DNA from: Anaerolineales bacterium
GTDB taxonomy: Bacteria > Chloroflexota > Anaerolineae > 4572-78 > J111
Reading direction: 5' to 3'
Assembly (NCBI GenBank): GCA_020634855.1
Contig: JACKAU010000018.1
Coordinates: forward strand, 105,891-169,890
DNA length: 64,000 bases
Part shown: piece by piece, positions 15,091 through 24,377 of the stretch
How the letters are laid out: the number at the start of each line of letters is the position of its first letter
Numbering within the stretch: position 1 is the stretch's first letter
Translations under genes and position numbers: made by a program
The notes under the pieces: generated by a model
Databases searched by the model: none
What the model saw: only the letters and a program-made list of their open reading frames with translations
What the model was told of the DNA's origin: nothing

Positions 15091-17064
15091 TTAGCGAGGC
15101 GTTAACCTTAAGGTCAACGTTCGGTCACGATCAAGTGTGGTGTGCCAGATGACCGTTCGATCGGTTACGGAAACGGGTGAAGGCACAATTTCAACAGCGG
15201 GGTATCCTTCCGGTAAATGAACTTGAACGGTGAGGGGGTGCTCCAGCGCGCCGGGTTGACGCTGCACTAGAAGGCGATACCGTCCCATCTCTTGAGGCCG
15301 GCCCCCCGGCGTCCACTCGAACTGAATGTCGCGTTGGGCGCCGGCCCACATCCCCACATAGCCGCCGAAGACAGGGCGGTTGTGTTCCGGTTTAGTCTCA
15401 ACCGGATCATCAAAACCGGCGGCGTCGATCAGGCGGCTTTCCGGTGAGGGAAAAAGGCGTAGGTAACCGCCATAGTAGCCCTCCCATTTGTCCCACTGCT
15501 GAGTTTGAGCGTCCCAGCGGCCGCCAGTATAGTAGCCTTCCAACGGAAAACCGGCCAACTTAGTGCCCGGCACGTACCCGTTCTTTTTCTGAATTGTCAA
15601 CCGGGCTGAGACGGCAGCGCCGTCGGGATTGAGCTGGACCTCGTAGTGGAGACCTTGCGTGACAAAAGAATTCAACTTACTGTCGGCCAAGTTGTCCTCG
15701 ACCAGATAAATGTAATCATCGGTTTGGCCTTGCAGCGCGCCGTCGAGGCCCAATTCGTGAAAAGCCACGGCCAGGTTCGGGTCAAAACTGGTCAACAGCA
15801 GATCGTGACGACGGGCCATCGTTTGAAACTGCTGAATCAGAAACGACCACCGCTCAGATGGCAGTTGCTCCAACTGCGGAGCTAAGCTGACGGCCACTTC
15901 CTGAAAAAAAGCCGATTGTTTGTTGACCGGCGAAGGTTGGCTGCTATGAATATGTTGAGCGGCCATAACTTTCATATTATTGACATTAAGCGTTTCCCCA
16001 TCTGCCAGCGAGAGTGGCCCGGCTACCGCCAGCAGGTCGGCAATGGCCTGATCGGTCACGCCGATAACCCCATCGACCGGCTGCCCCCCGGCCAACTGCC
16101 AAAACTGAGTCACTTGCCGGGCGGTTGTTGGAAAATCGGCCCACCAGTTGCCGTCGCGCATGACCCAGTGGCCCAGGCCCAGGTAACGACGCACAGGATC
16201 GGGCGGCACAATTCTGGGCGAGAGAAATCCTTCCTCCGGCGTCCATTGGGTGCTGAATTCCGCCTCAGTGACATCACGAATATTTAAGTCGGTAATCCGG
16301 CCTCGTTCCAGCCGCATCGTGCCCACGCTGGTAAGAAAACCGCCGGTCGCGCGCAAGTTATCGCTCGATTGAATGATGATCAAGTAGGTAATTGGACGCG
16401 AGTTGCCCAGCGCGGGCGGCAGAGTCTGCACTAACCGTAAAGTTTGAGCCAGATTCTGTTGCCACAGTGGGGCTAATGTGTCCCACTGGGCTAAGGCGGT
16501 TTCGGCGCGATAGGCCAAACTCGCCGGCATCCAGCCAGGATCCAAACCGGATCGAGCCGTCTGAGCACGTAAAAAGTGATCTTGAGCTGCGGCCAGGGGC
16601 GGCTCCAAGAGCGGCATTTGGTCCAACAAACCGGCCAACTGCCCGGCGCCAGCTACCCTAATGCCAATCTGTGCGGCGGTCAGCAGCGACTCGCCGGCCA
16701 TGGTCGCTTCATCGACAAACGTCCACCAACTCGCTATCGGTTGGAGCGCCGGCAGTCGCTCGGCCTGGGGGATAATCAGGTTGGCCAGAGGGCGGTACGG
16801 TTGAAGAACGCGGCGAGCGGCGCGCAGGTGGAACTGGGCCTGGGCCAAGGCCGCTTCAGGCTGGCTCTCCAATCGGTCAACTTGGCTCACGGCTTGATCG
16901 AGTTCGGTGGTAAAGGTAGCGAATTGATATTTGAGGAATCGATAAGCTACATAACCAATCAACAACGCCATCAAGCAGCTTGCCAGGGTTATGGCGATGA
17001 TCGTTGGCCGACCCCATCTGACCCTACGTATCGATACGGGTTGGTAAGGGTGATTTCGTCTCAT
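15091..17064 (-). CDS. DUF4012-family membrane-anchored protein, last gene of exopolysaccharide operon
   Basis: A 657-residue protein with one membrane helix at about 20-42 and the rest outside the cytoplasm. The DUF4012 signature is clear in the centre: LIIIQSSDNLRATGGFLTS, then a long beta-rich part with WADFPTTARQVTQFWQ. Members of this family are found in cell-surface polymer clusters of Actinobacteria and Chloroflexota, some resembling LytR-CpsA-Psr neighbours, but no reaction has been established to my knowledge. The start overlaps the stop of the upstream gene by four bases (ATGA at 17061-17064), which shows translational coupling. Confidence 0.88.
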   Translation of the reverse strand: MRRNHPYQPVSIRRVRWGRPTIIAITLASCLMALLIGYVAYRFLKYQFATFTTELDQAVSQVDRLESQPEAALAQAQFHLRAARRVLQPYRPLANLIIPQAERLPALQPIASWWTFVDEATMAGESLLTAAQIGIRVAGAGQLAGLLDQMPLLEPPLAAAQDHFLRAQTARSGLDPGWMPASLAYRAETALAQWDTLAPLWQQNLAQTLRLVQTLPPALGNSRPITYLIIIQSSDNLRATGGFLTSVGTMRLERGRITDLNIRDVTEAEFSTQWTPEEGFLSPRIVPPDPVRRYLGLGHWVMRDGNWWADFPTTARQVTQFWQLAGGQPVDGVIGVTDQAIADLLAVAGPLSLADGETLNVNNMKVMAAQHIHSSQPSPVNKQSAFFQEVAVSLAPQLEQLPSERWSFLIQQFQTMARRHDLLLTSFDPNLAVAFHELGLDGALQGQTDDYIYLVEDNLADSKLNSFVTQGLHYEVQLNPDGAAVSARLTIQKKNGYVPGTKLAGFPLEGYYTGGRWDAQTQQWDKWEGYYGGYLRLFPSPESRLIDAAGFDDPVETKPEHNRPVFGGYVGMWAGAQRDIQFEWTPGGRPQEMGRYRLLVQRQPGALEHPLTVQVHLPEGYPAVEIVPSPVSVTDRTVIWHTTLDRDRTLTLRLTPR

Positions 17065-18941
17065 ACGGAGCGAGCCGCGGCCGGGCGAACCTCCGGCTCC
17101 TCTACCTCCTCAGTAGCGTCGCGCTGCCCCATGTGAGCGCGAACGACGATATAGTCTCTAAACTCCTGATTATCCAGGTCATAAACTTCGCTCCAGGCGG
17201 CCAAGAGCAGTTGCGGGCCAAGCGCGGCGGGTGGAATATCGACCTGGGCGGTGGAATTGGCCTGATAATTCTGGACATCATCGACCCGGTACTGGTACAC
17301 CAGGCCGGCGTGAGTTTTGATCTCGATGTCGTCACCGGGCTGAAGGTCATAGAGCCGGCTAAAATTTTCATCTTCTTGGCCCGACCAATCCAAATTACCG
17401 GCGACAATCGCGTAACTCAGCTTGCTCAGGCGAAACGTGGTTTCATCCCAACCGACTAGTTGAATACCGGTGGGCATGACCAAAGCCTGCCGTAGTTGAG
17501 TCAGGTTTGGTTTGATGGCGCTGATGAAGCCACCCAAACCAACGGCCGGCAGGCTAACCTGGGCCGCAGATGATCGCGTCTCACGACCGGGCCAGGGGGA
17601 TAAGTCGGTGGGGAGCGCGGTGAGATCAACCTGGATCGATGTCCCGATCTCTAACATTTGTTTAGGGAATGCCAACAGCAACCCGCCGGTGTGGTAGTCG
17701 CCCACCGGGCTGGCCATCGGCTCCGACCGGACCATCGAAGCCACCGCCTGGCCACCGCCCAGCAACAGAAACAGCAGGATCAACCCGGCAAATATCACCA
17801 GAAACGCCAAAAATAGCCATAACCAGGGCAGCCAACTACCGGTCGATGTCGGTTCGGGCGTGACAGGGAGCGGGGGTTCCGTGGGTAGCGCCGTGGCGGG
17901 TAGGGGAGTGGACGCCGGGAGGATCAACCCCAACTGGTTCGATTGCGCTCCCAAAATAAAGAAGGACGTATGATTGAGATAAGCGGTAAAGGTGTTGGTG
18001 GCAGATTCGTAACCCTGGCGCGGAAATTCATACTGCTGTTCGGATTCATTGTAGCGCAGCAGGACCACCTGCTCGTCAGCGCCAATACCGGGTTGTTGGG
18101 TAACCAGAACCAGTTCCGGCGAATGAGTAGTCACTTTGGCCACTACCGACGAGCCGCTCACCAGGTAGACATCCAGATTAAACAGGGCCAGTGGCCGGAT
18201 AGTTTCAGGTAGGGGCAAGGGCAAATTAAGAGCCAACGCCGGGTCTTCATCGAGCCGAACCACCACATCCAACTCAGGAAAGGTCGGCACGGTCAGCGTC
18301 AATTTTCCGCGAGTCAATTCGAACATGAGTTGAGCCGGCGTCCGATTGGGGTCAGCCGGAATGCGGTAAATCGCGCCAGTTCCGGCCAAGGGAGGCACGC
18401 CGTCAGGCGGCGAGTCGCTGATCAGTTCCGGCTCGGCGGGCGGCACAGGCGTGGGCGAGGCTTCACCGGCCGGCTCTTCAGTGGGGGCCGGTTCGGAACC
18501 GGGCGCAGCCACCGTGGTCGTAACATTGGGTGTCACTTCGATGATAATCACTTCCGGTGGACTCAGGGTCGGAGTGGTGGATGGCAACGGCGTAAAGGTA
18601 GGGGTGGGATCGGACTCATTGTCGTTATCGTCATCATCGTTATTGGCGGTTTGGCCGCCGCCGCCGCTGCCGTTCGAACCGGAGCCGCCGCTGCCCCCCG
18701 TCCCCCCGGTTCCGCTGCTGCCGGGGTTAACTGGAACAATAATGATGGTCGGCTGTTGGGCAGTTGGGATGGGGGTCGGCGTGTCATCAGCCGGACCGGT
18801 TTGGGCATAAACGATGCCCCCGTAATTAGGAACGGGGGCGGCGGCGTTGAACGGTCGCAGCAGCAGTAGATTTATTAACACAACCACAAATCCCAAAGCA
18901 GCGATTTTTAGAACGTTTTTAGAGGGCGTTTTGGTAGACAT
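17061..18941 (-). CDS. Membrane protein with Thr/Pro/Gly-rich ectodomain and degenerate class E/F sortase-like domain
   Basis: A 626-residue protein. The ATG at 18941 is preferred over a GTG at 18950, which would leave only 2 nt after AAGGA. An N-terminal helix (about 10-28) is followed by a low-complexity Gly/Asp/Thr/Pro stretch (to about 190), a beta-rich ectodomain, and a second helix at about 369-394. The C-terminal 210 residues resemble class E/F sortases: YAIVAGNLDWSG matches their AGHVDW motif, LYDLQPGDDIEI matches L.dLkpGDeI, and LLLAAWSEVYDL.. lies where TLVTC is expected. The catalytic His is Asn516, and Ala/Trp (around 582-583) replace the Cys, so transpeptidation looks impossible. 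Two helices place both termini on the same side. Role unknown; a scaffold or regulator for the polymer machinery is a guess. Confidence 0.75.
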   Translation of the reverse strand: MSTKTPSKNVLKIAALGFVVVLINLLLLRPFNAAAPVPNYGGIVYAQTGPADDTPTPIPTAQQPTIIIVPVNPGSSGTGGTGGSGGSGSNGSGGGGQTANNDDDDNDNESDPTPTFTPLPSTTPTLSPPEVIIIEVTPNVTTTVAAPGSEPAPTEEPAGEASPTPVPPAEPELISDSPPDGVPPLAGTGAIYRIPADPNRTPAQLMFELTRGKLTLTVPTFPELDVVVRLDEDPALALNLPLPLPETIRPLALFNLDVYLVSGSSVVAKVTTHSPELVLVTQQPGIGADEQVVLLRYNESEQQYEFPRQGYESATNTFTAYLNHTSFFILGAQSNQLGLILPASTPLPATALPTEPPLPVTPEPTSTGSWLPWLWLFLAFLVIFAGLILLFLLLGGGQAVASMVRSEPMASPVGDYHTGGLLLAFPKQMLEIGTSIQVDLTALPTDLSPWPGRETRSSAAQVSLPAVGLGGFISAIKPNLTQLRQALVMPTGIQLVGWDETTFRLSKLSYAIVAGNLDWSGQEDENFSRLYDLQPGDDIEIKTHAGLVYQYRVDDVQNYQANSTAQVDIPPAALGPQLLLAAWSEVYDLDNQEFRDYIVVRAHMGQRDATEEVEEPEVRPAAARSV

Positions 18942-18985
18942 CGAGTACACCGTCCTTTATAGAAAGTATCTTGTTGTTAAAGTCG

Positions 18986-20488
18986 TTACTCAGCAGTAAG
19001 TTGCGACAACTGTCGCTCTGGCTCGCCGGTCAGTTCAAAAATGGGGCGATCCGCATTCAATGCCGGTGACGTACCGGTGGTGAAGGTTAAATCCGGATAA
19101 CGAAGGATCAGCTGACGTTGATACCAATCAAACTGCAGCAGCCTTGTATCGACCACCACCACATCCGGCCGTCGCCCCAGCGCTTGCTGATACCACAAAC
19201 TGAAGGTGGTTTCGTCTTGTTCGGATAAGACCACGGCCTGGGGCGGCAGTTCGGCCAGAGTTGCTTGTCCAAACCGGACGGCTTCATGCTCACGGCTCAG
19301 ATCAAACTGCGGTATCAGCAGGTTGACCCGGATGCCCAATGTCAGCAAAATACTGAAACCAACCACCGCCAGACCGGCCGGGCCGACTTGAGCATTGATG
19401 TTCGCCAACAGCCAGGCCACACCTACCCCAATTAGCACGGTTAGACAGGCCACAGTCGGCAGCAAGTACACCACATTACCGATAGCCGGATAGACTATCC
19501 GAAAGAGGGTGGTCAACCCGATCAAAATCAGCAGGTAGGCCAGCGCGAATCGATGCTTGCCCCACAGCACGTAACCACCCAGAGCGGCCAGAGCCAAACC
19601 CGACCAACTCAACCCCTGTTGGAGCTGATTGGCGCTGTCGTATAATCGAGACAACCAATCGGCCGGTCCCAGCAAGCCGAGATATTGATGATACTGCGCC
19701 GCCGTCACCACGGCCCAAAAGCGGTCCGGAGTCGTGGGATCGCCCCAATTGACGTAGGGGTGACTGGCAGATCGAAGCGGCAGGTACAGAAACACGCTTA
19801 TTCCCAGCGTCGCACCAAACAGGAACAAACCCATGCGCCGCCAAAAACGTAGCGATAATCCCTGCCCGGCGATCAAAAGCAGCCCAATTCCCGGTCCAAC
19901 CAGTATTATCTGGGGCAGCAAGCCAAACCCCAGGCCGGTAACAACGCCGGCAACGATTAACACCATCTCGCTAGGAGCCGGCCGTCCTTTCAATACCAAC
20001 CAGTTGAGCAAGCACAGCGCTGCCAGCCCCGGCGCATAAACTTCGGTGATGGTCGCTTGTGACCAAGTTAAGGGCGCAAAGGCCAAAAACAAACCGGCCG
20101 CCGCCGCGCCGATAACCGCCGGCCACGGGTTCGAATCGACTGCTTGAGTTGGCTCGGCCCGGCGGTCAATAGGTGATCGTGCCAGGTTGATGACAGTCAA
20201 CGCCGTTAAGCCGGCAGCCAGCGCCGCCCCGACGGCCGAGAATAGGTTGAGCCGGTAGGCCAGATCGCCGCCCAGCGGTAAGCGGCTCCAGGCATAGCCG
20301 GCCAGAATGTAGGTCGGATAGCCGGGCGGGTGAGCCACGCCCAGGGTAGCGACGGCGGCCGCCAAATCGCCGCTATCAGCGCCGCCGTGCTGCCAGGTGA
20401 TCGACGGGGCCAGCGTTTGCCAATAAACGAATAACGCCGTAATTATTACCAGGGCGGCCACTGCTAGATGTAACAGCCGATTAGACAA
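18986..20488 (-). CDS. DUF2723-family multi-pass membrane protein (GT-C-like)
   Basis: A 500-residue protein with about ten hydrophobic helices. The N-terminal loop carries the DUF2723 signature: WQTLAPSITWQHGGADSGDL with the acidic pair, then AHPPGYPTYILAGYAW. This family is related to GT-C glycosyltransferases such as protein O-mannosyltransferases, which use lipid-linked sugars. Sugar transfer outside the membrane is therefore likely but not shown. It lies between the PD40 protein gene and the pseudo-sortase gene with gaps of 11 and 44 nt. Confidence 0.88.
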   Translation of the reverse strand: MSNRLLHLAVAALVIITALFVYWQTLAPSITWQHGGADSGDLAAAVATLGVAHPPGYPTYILAGYAWSRLPLGGDLAYRLNLFSAVGAALAAGLTALTVINLARSPIDRRAEPTQAVDSNPWPAVIGAAAAGLFLAFAPLTWSQATITEVYAPGLAALCLLNWLVLKGRPAPSEMVLIVAGVVTGLGFGLLPQIILVGPGIGLLLIAGQGLSLRFWRRMGLFLFGATLGISVFLYLPLRSASHPYVNWGDPTTPDRFWAVVTAAQYHQYLGLLGPADWLSRLYDSANQLQQGLSWSGLALAALGGYVLWGKHRFALAYLLILIGLTTLFRIVYPAIGNVVYLLPTVACLTVLIGVGVAWLLANINAQVGPAGLAVVGFSILLTLGIRVNLLIPQFDLSREHEAVRFGQATLAELPPQAVVLSEQDETTFSLWYQQALGRRPDVVVVDTRLLQFDWYQRQLILRYPDLTFTTGTSPALNADRPIFELTGEPERQLSQLTAE

Positions 20489-20499
20489 GCGATGCCCTC

Positions 20500-22404
20500 C
20501 TACTCCAACTCAGGCGGCCCGGTTCGCTCGCCGGGCAAAGGACGGATGACGTAGTCGGTATATTTGATCCAAACCGGATTCCAGTCATTGTAACGACTTT
20601 CATGGAGAATGCGCGCGTCGCGGCCTTCGGCATCCATGACCCAAATTTGGGCGCGTCCGGTGCGATTCGACCAAAAGACAATCTGTGAGCTGTCGGGTGA
20701 GTACGAGGGATGGCGATCAACCGCGTTGGCGGCGTCGCGGGTCAACTGCAATAGGCCGCTTCCGTCGCGGTTCATGGCCCAAATTTCCTCGGCGCCGCTG
20801 TTATCGGCGACAAAAGCGAATCGATCCTGAACAGGCGACCAGACCGGATTGGTCGCCGAGCCGACCTCAAAGCGGGTGATCTGTTCGGCTGCCTGGCTCA
20901 AATAGTCGTAAATAAAAATGCCGGCGCCCTGGCTTGTTTCCTGTTGAACTTTGTCACTAAAAGCCAGAATGGTTTGATCCGCTGTGAAGCGGTCGCGGGC
21001 GATCGCCGCCTCATAAACCGTTGGATCCGACAACAAAAAGATGTTACTGCCGTCGGCGTCCATGGCAAACACGTAGCGGCTTGAGGCGTTATTGGCGCTG
21101 CCGGTTCGATCCGACACGAAGGCGATTTTGCCGATCAACTCCGCCGGAATGGGTGGCCGGGTGGGAGTCGGGGTTAGATCGGCCGGTAAGCCACTAGGCA
21201 GCAGTTCGAGCAAAGGGGTGGGGGTAGCCGTCCAGACATTGATGGGCATCGGAGTGGCGGTGCCGTAAACCTGGGCGGCGGCGGTGGCCAGTTGGGCATA
21301 ATGGTCGGCAGTGACGCTGGTGGCCGGCGTCGGCGTTGAGGTGACGATGATGGGCGTGACCCAGTTGGGCGGCAGTGTAGTAGGCGTTCCATCGAGATTG
21401 AGTTGGGCAGCCAGGGTTAGCACATTTTCCGGGGTGGGGGTGCTGGTCACAACCACGTAGTTAAGCGCGTCAATGACCAGAATAAGTTTGATCTGTTCGA
21501 TTTGCGCCGCAGGGGGTTCATCGCCGGCGGACAAATCTTCCGGCGTTAGGCTGTCGAGTTGAGCGTCCCAGGTAAACAAATTGTCCAGGCCGCTGCTGGG
21601 GCCATCGAGACGAAAGGAAATCAGGCCCGATTCGAGGCTCTGGGCCAACAACTGCCTTTGATCGTCATCAAAAATAAACCGGTTGATCTCCCCCTGGCGC
21701 AAATATTCCGAAGGCAAGACCGGTTGGAGCGTCGAAGCTACGGCGGCGGTACGTAACTTATCGTAGGTCAGGCTGGGCCACAGCGCATCGATGTCCGGTG
21801 CAAGCAGACGCAGTTGCCACACCCCGCCTATTCCCAGATTGCGGTCGCTTAGACCGGTCAACTCCAGCGCGGCGTAGCGAATGGTTGAACCGGCCGGAAT
21901 AGCTGACAGATCGAACTGAATAGCCCCGTGATAAACGTGGCCCTTAAAGTAACCCGCGTGGATTTTGTTATCACCCAGATGGCTGTGTCCGTCGATGCTC
22001 GAAGTCCAGCCGACGCCGGCCGGGGCGGGTGATAGCGATATCAGCGCGCCGCCGGGGGGCGGAGTGGGAGGGGGATCTCCGGCGTTCGGCGGGGAAGCAG
22101 CGGCGGGCGGCAAGCTGACCGGTTCGAGAGCTACGGACAGCGAGGTCGGCGTGGCGGCAGGCGATGGTGGGGGCGTGATGGTCGGCCACGGCGTTGAAGT
22201 CAGCGGATCGACCTGAACCACGGCAAATCCGGCGCTCTGGACGACCTCATTAGCCGGCCGGGCCGCGAACAACCGCCACAGCAGGTAGGACAGCATAATG
22301 GCCCAGGCGGTCAGGATACCCAGCCAAATCAGTAGAAAAAATCGGGGCATTACCAAGCTTCTTTGCGATTTATAGAGTTGCTGAAAACCAGGCAGGTTTT
22401 TCAT
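20500..22404 (-). CDS. Membrane-anchored protein with DNRLRE-like beta-sandwich and PD40 propeller
   Basis: A 634-residue protein, or 616 if Met19 is the start; neither start has a strong ribosome site. A helix near residues 22-45 anchors it. After a Pro/Thr linker, about residues 110-280 form a beta-sandwich with HYGAIQFDL-like sequence (YHGAIQFDLSAIPAGSTI, ALELTGL), as in DNRLRE domains. Another Thr/Pro linker precedes the C-terminal PD40 blades (GKIAFVSDRTG, ATNPVWSPVQDRFAFVAD, PSYSPDSSQIVFWSNRTG). Both modules occur in extracellular binding proteins. It sits directly after the Wzz/kinase gene (20 nt gap), so it probably helps assembly or attachment of the exported polymer. Confidence 0.8.
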   Translation of the reverse strand: MKNLPGFQQLYKSQRSLVMPRFFLLIWLGILTAWAIMLSYLLWRLFAARPANEVVQSAGFAVVQVDPLTSTPWPTITPPPSPAATPTSLSVALEPVSLPPAAASPPNAGDPPPTPPPGGALISLSPAPAGVGWTSSIDGHSHLGDNKIHAGYFKGHVYHGAIQFDLSAIPAGSTIRYAALELTGLSDRNLGIGGVWQLRLLAPDIDALWPSLTYDKLRTAAVASTLQPVLPSEYLRQGEINRFIFDDDQRQLLAQSLESGLISFRLDGPSSGLDNLFTWDAQLDSLTPEDLSAGDEPPAAQIEQIKLILVIDALNYVVVTSTPTPENVLTLAAQLNLDGTPTTLPPNWVTPIIVTSTPTPATSVTADHYAQLATAAAQVYGTATPMPINVWTATPTPLLELLPSGLPADLTPTPTRPPIPAELIGKIAFVSDRTGSANNASSRYVFAMDADGSNIFLLSDPTVYEAAIARDRFTADQTILAFSDKVQQETSQGAGIFIYDYLSQAAEQITRFEVGSATNPVWSPVQDRFAFVADNSGAEEIWAMNRDGSGLLQLTRDAANAVDRHPSYSPDSSQIVFWSNRTGRAQIWVMDAEGRDARILHESRYNDWNPVWIKYTDYVIRPLPGERTGPPELE

Positions 22405-22424
22405 AAGTCAGGTCAGACGTTTGC

Positions 22425-24038
22425 TCAAAGCGGTTTGCGTTTTTGGTCCGGTTGGGTTCGATGATAAGGTGAAGCATAATAGTTATAGTAGGCGTAGCCA
22501 TCTCGGGTCTGGGTCGGCTCAAATTTATTGAGAACCACGCCTAAGGGGGCGATACCAACTTGAGCCAGCACACTGATCGCCCGTTGGCAGGTTCGGCTAT
22601 GTGTGCGCCCGGCTTCAATCACAAACAGGGTGCCGGCCACCTGAGTCGCCAAAATGCTGGCATCGGTCACGGCCAGCAGCGGGGGGCTGTCGATGATAAT
22701 GATGTCGGCTTGCTCATGCAGCCGGTCGAGCAGATAGCTCATTTGAGGTGAGCCAAGGAGTTCGGCTGGGTTGGGCGGGATGGGACCGCTAGGTAAGATG
22801 TTGAGATTGCTAACTTTGCGTTGGGTCAGAATATGATCCAGGTCGAGGTTAGGGTTGACCAACAAATTGCTTAGACCGAGCCGGTTAGGGATTCTGAAAA
22901 TCCTGTGGACCACCGGCCGCCGCATATCGGCATCGATTAAGACCACGCGTTTGTTGGCCTGGGCCATAATTACCGCCAGATTGGAGGCAGTCATCGACTT
23001 GCCCTCACCGTTAGTGGAACTGGTGATGAGTAGAGTGTCCAGGTCAGCGTTGTGGTCGGAAAATTGGATGTTGGTACGCAAGGTGCGATAGGCTTCGGCT
23101 TCCGGTGAAAAGATATCCTGGCTAACAACGGCCGCGCTAGGCTCTGATTTCATCGATTTTATGTAAGAGACCGTAGCTAGAGTCGGCAAGTTCAAAGTAC
23201 GTTCGACATCTTCAGTTGATTTGAGGGTATCGTCAAAATACTCGACCAAATAAGCCACCCCGGCGGTGAGGATCAGGCCAAAGACCGCCGCGGCGATGGC
23301 ATTGCGCCGGGCGTTATCGGAATTGATGGGGGCGAAAGGGACTGCCGCTGGTTCGATGATGGTCAGGTTGTTGACTTTGTTGTCCTGACTGAAAGTCAAC
23401 ATCGAAGCATATGTCGATTGCAAGCTGCCCAACCGGGCTTGCAGGTAATCGATCTCCTCTTGCTGGCGGCGAACACCCTCAGCCGTCACTTCCAAATCGA
23501 GCGCGTCTTCTTTATCGCGAATCTGCTGGCGGATAGTGGTGATATTGCGCTGGAGTTCACCCAGTTCGGTTTTAATAAACTCGACTTGCTGCTCCTGATC
23601 GCTGTTGATGGTGGTAGGACTTTGCAGAATAAGTTGGTGGGCTAACTCATCGGCCAAGGCCTTGGCCGTGTAGGGATCGCCGTAGGTCACCCGAATCTCG
23701 AACAGTTGGGTATTGGGGATAAGGATTACACTAACTAACCCCTGCAAACTGGCCCAGTGGGTATCCAGACCCAATGTCTCAACCGTGGCTCGCAAGACTG
23801 GCTCACGTTTGATGATTTCGGCGTAGCTTTGGGCCAGTTTTTGACTGGTGGCTAGTTCGGTTGAGTTGGGGTTGGCGCTCTGTACAAAGTTACCGACAAT
23901 GAGGGTCACTTTGGCTTGATACAGCATTGGCTCGAATTGGCTGGTTATATAACCTGTTGCGCCGCCCAGTAAAACACCCAGCAGAATAAGCCACCACCAT
24001 TTTCTAAAAATTGAAACGTACTGTTGGAGTTCGTCCAT
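22425..24038 (-). CDS. Polysaccharide co-polymerase fused to bacterial tyrosine kinase (Wzz/BY-kinase)
   Basis: A 537-residue protein. The Wzz part has helices at 14-32 and about 246-266 enclosing a periplasmic coiled coil (155-205). The kinase part follows: SSTNGEGKS (Walker A, 340-348; most relatives have Pro rather than Asn before GEGKS), VVLIDADMRRP (Walker A', 365-375) and IIIIDSPPLL (Walker B). The C-terminal tail has a Tyr cluster (GYAYYNYYASPYH) suited to autophosphorylation. Such proteins set the chain length and export of exopolysaccharide or capsule. First gene of the five-gene operon running to 15091; the leader region contains hairpins at 24177-24278. Confidence 0.93.
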   Translation of the reverse strand: MDELQQYVSIFRKWWWLILLGVLLGGATGYITSQFEPMLYQAKVTLIVGNFVQSANPNSTELATSQKLAQSYAEIIKREPVLRATVETLGLDTHWASLQGLVSVILIPNTQLFEIRVTYGDPYTAKALADELAHQLILQSPTTINSDQEQQVEFIKTELGELQRNITTIRQQIRDKEDALDLEVTAEGVRRQQEEIDYLQARLGSLQSTYASMLTFSQDNKVNNLTIIEPAAVPFAPINSDNARRNAIAAAVFGLILTAGVAYLVEYFDDTLKSTEDVERTLNLPTLATVSYIKSMKSEPSAAVVSQDIFSPEAEAYRTLRTNIQFSDHNADLDTLLITSSTNGEGKSMTASNLAVIMAQANKRVVLIDADMRRPVVHRIFRIPNRLGLSNLLVNPNLDLDHILTQRKVSNLNILPSGPIPPNPAELLGSPQMSYLLDRLHEQADIIIIDSPPLLAVTDASILATQVAGTLFVIEAGRTHSRTCQRAISVLAQVGIAPLGVVLNKFEPTQTRDGYAYYNYYASPYHRTQPDQKRKPL

Positions 24039-24176
24039 CGATTTTACGTTGTTAAGGATTGAAGGCTCGATTTTTTTGACAGTGGAATTTGGCCATTCGC
24101 AGCCGGAGATTAATGATCAAAGCTCATTCCAAATGCCAATGCCAATCGGTCAGGTCAGTCTCTCTCTACTTCCAAA

Positions 24177-24241
24177 AAAAACGTCCATGATGCTGCCGGT
24201 TCCAACGAATTACGTCGGAACACCCTCCCATGGACGTTTTT
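24177..24241 (-). terminator. Strong hairpin, terminator after moeA
   Basis: Perfect 13-bp arms (AAAAACGTCCATG and complement) with further inner pairing (GGTTCC/GGAAC). It is flanked by A8 and T5 runs, so it can stop transcription in either direction. A second hairpin without a U tract lies at 24248-24278 (CTCACCG/CGGTGAG). It separates moeA from the polymer operon; part of it could also act in the operon leader. Confidence 0.75.
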
Positions 24242-24377
24242 ACCAGACTCACCGTCAATCGCCGGAGCGATCGGTGAGCAATATTGTTAAGATTTTAATG
24301 AACCGTCCATACAATGGTGACACCAGTATAGCAAAATCGTGGGGCGGTCGCAATGGGAAAATTGGTTCGATAGGCGA

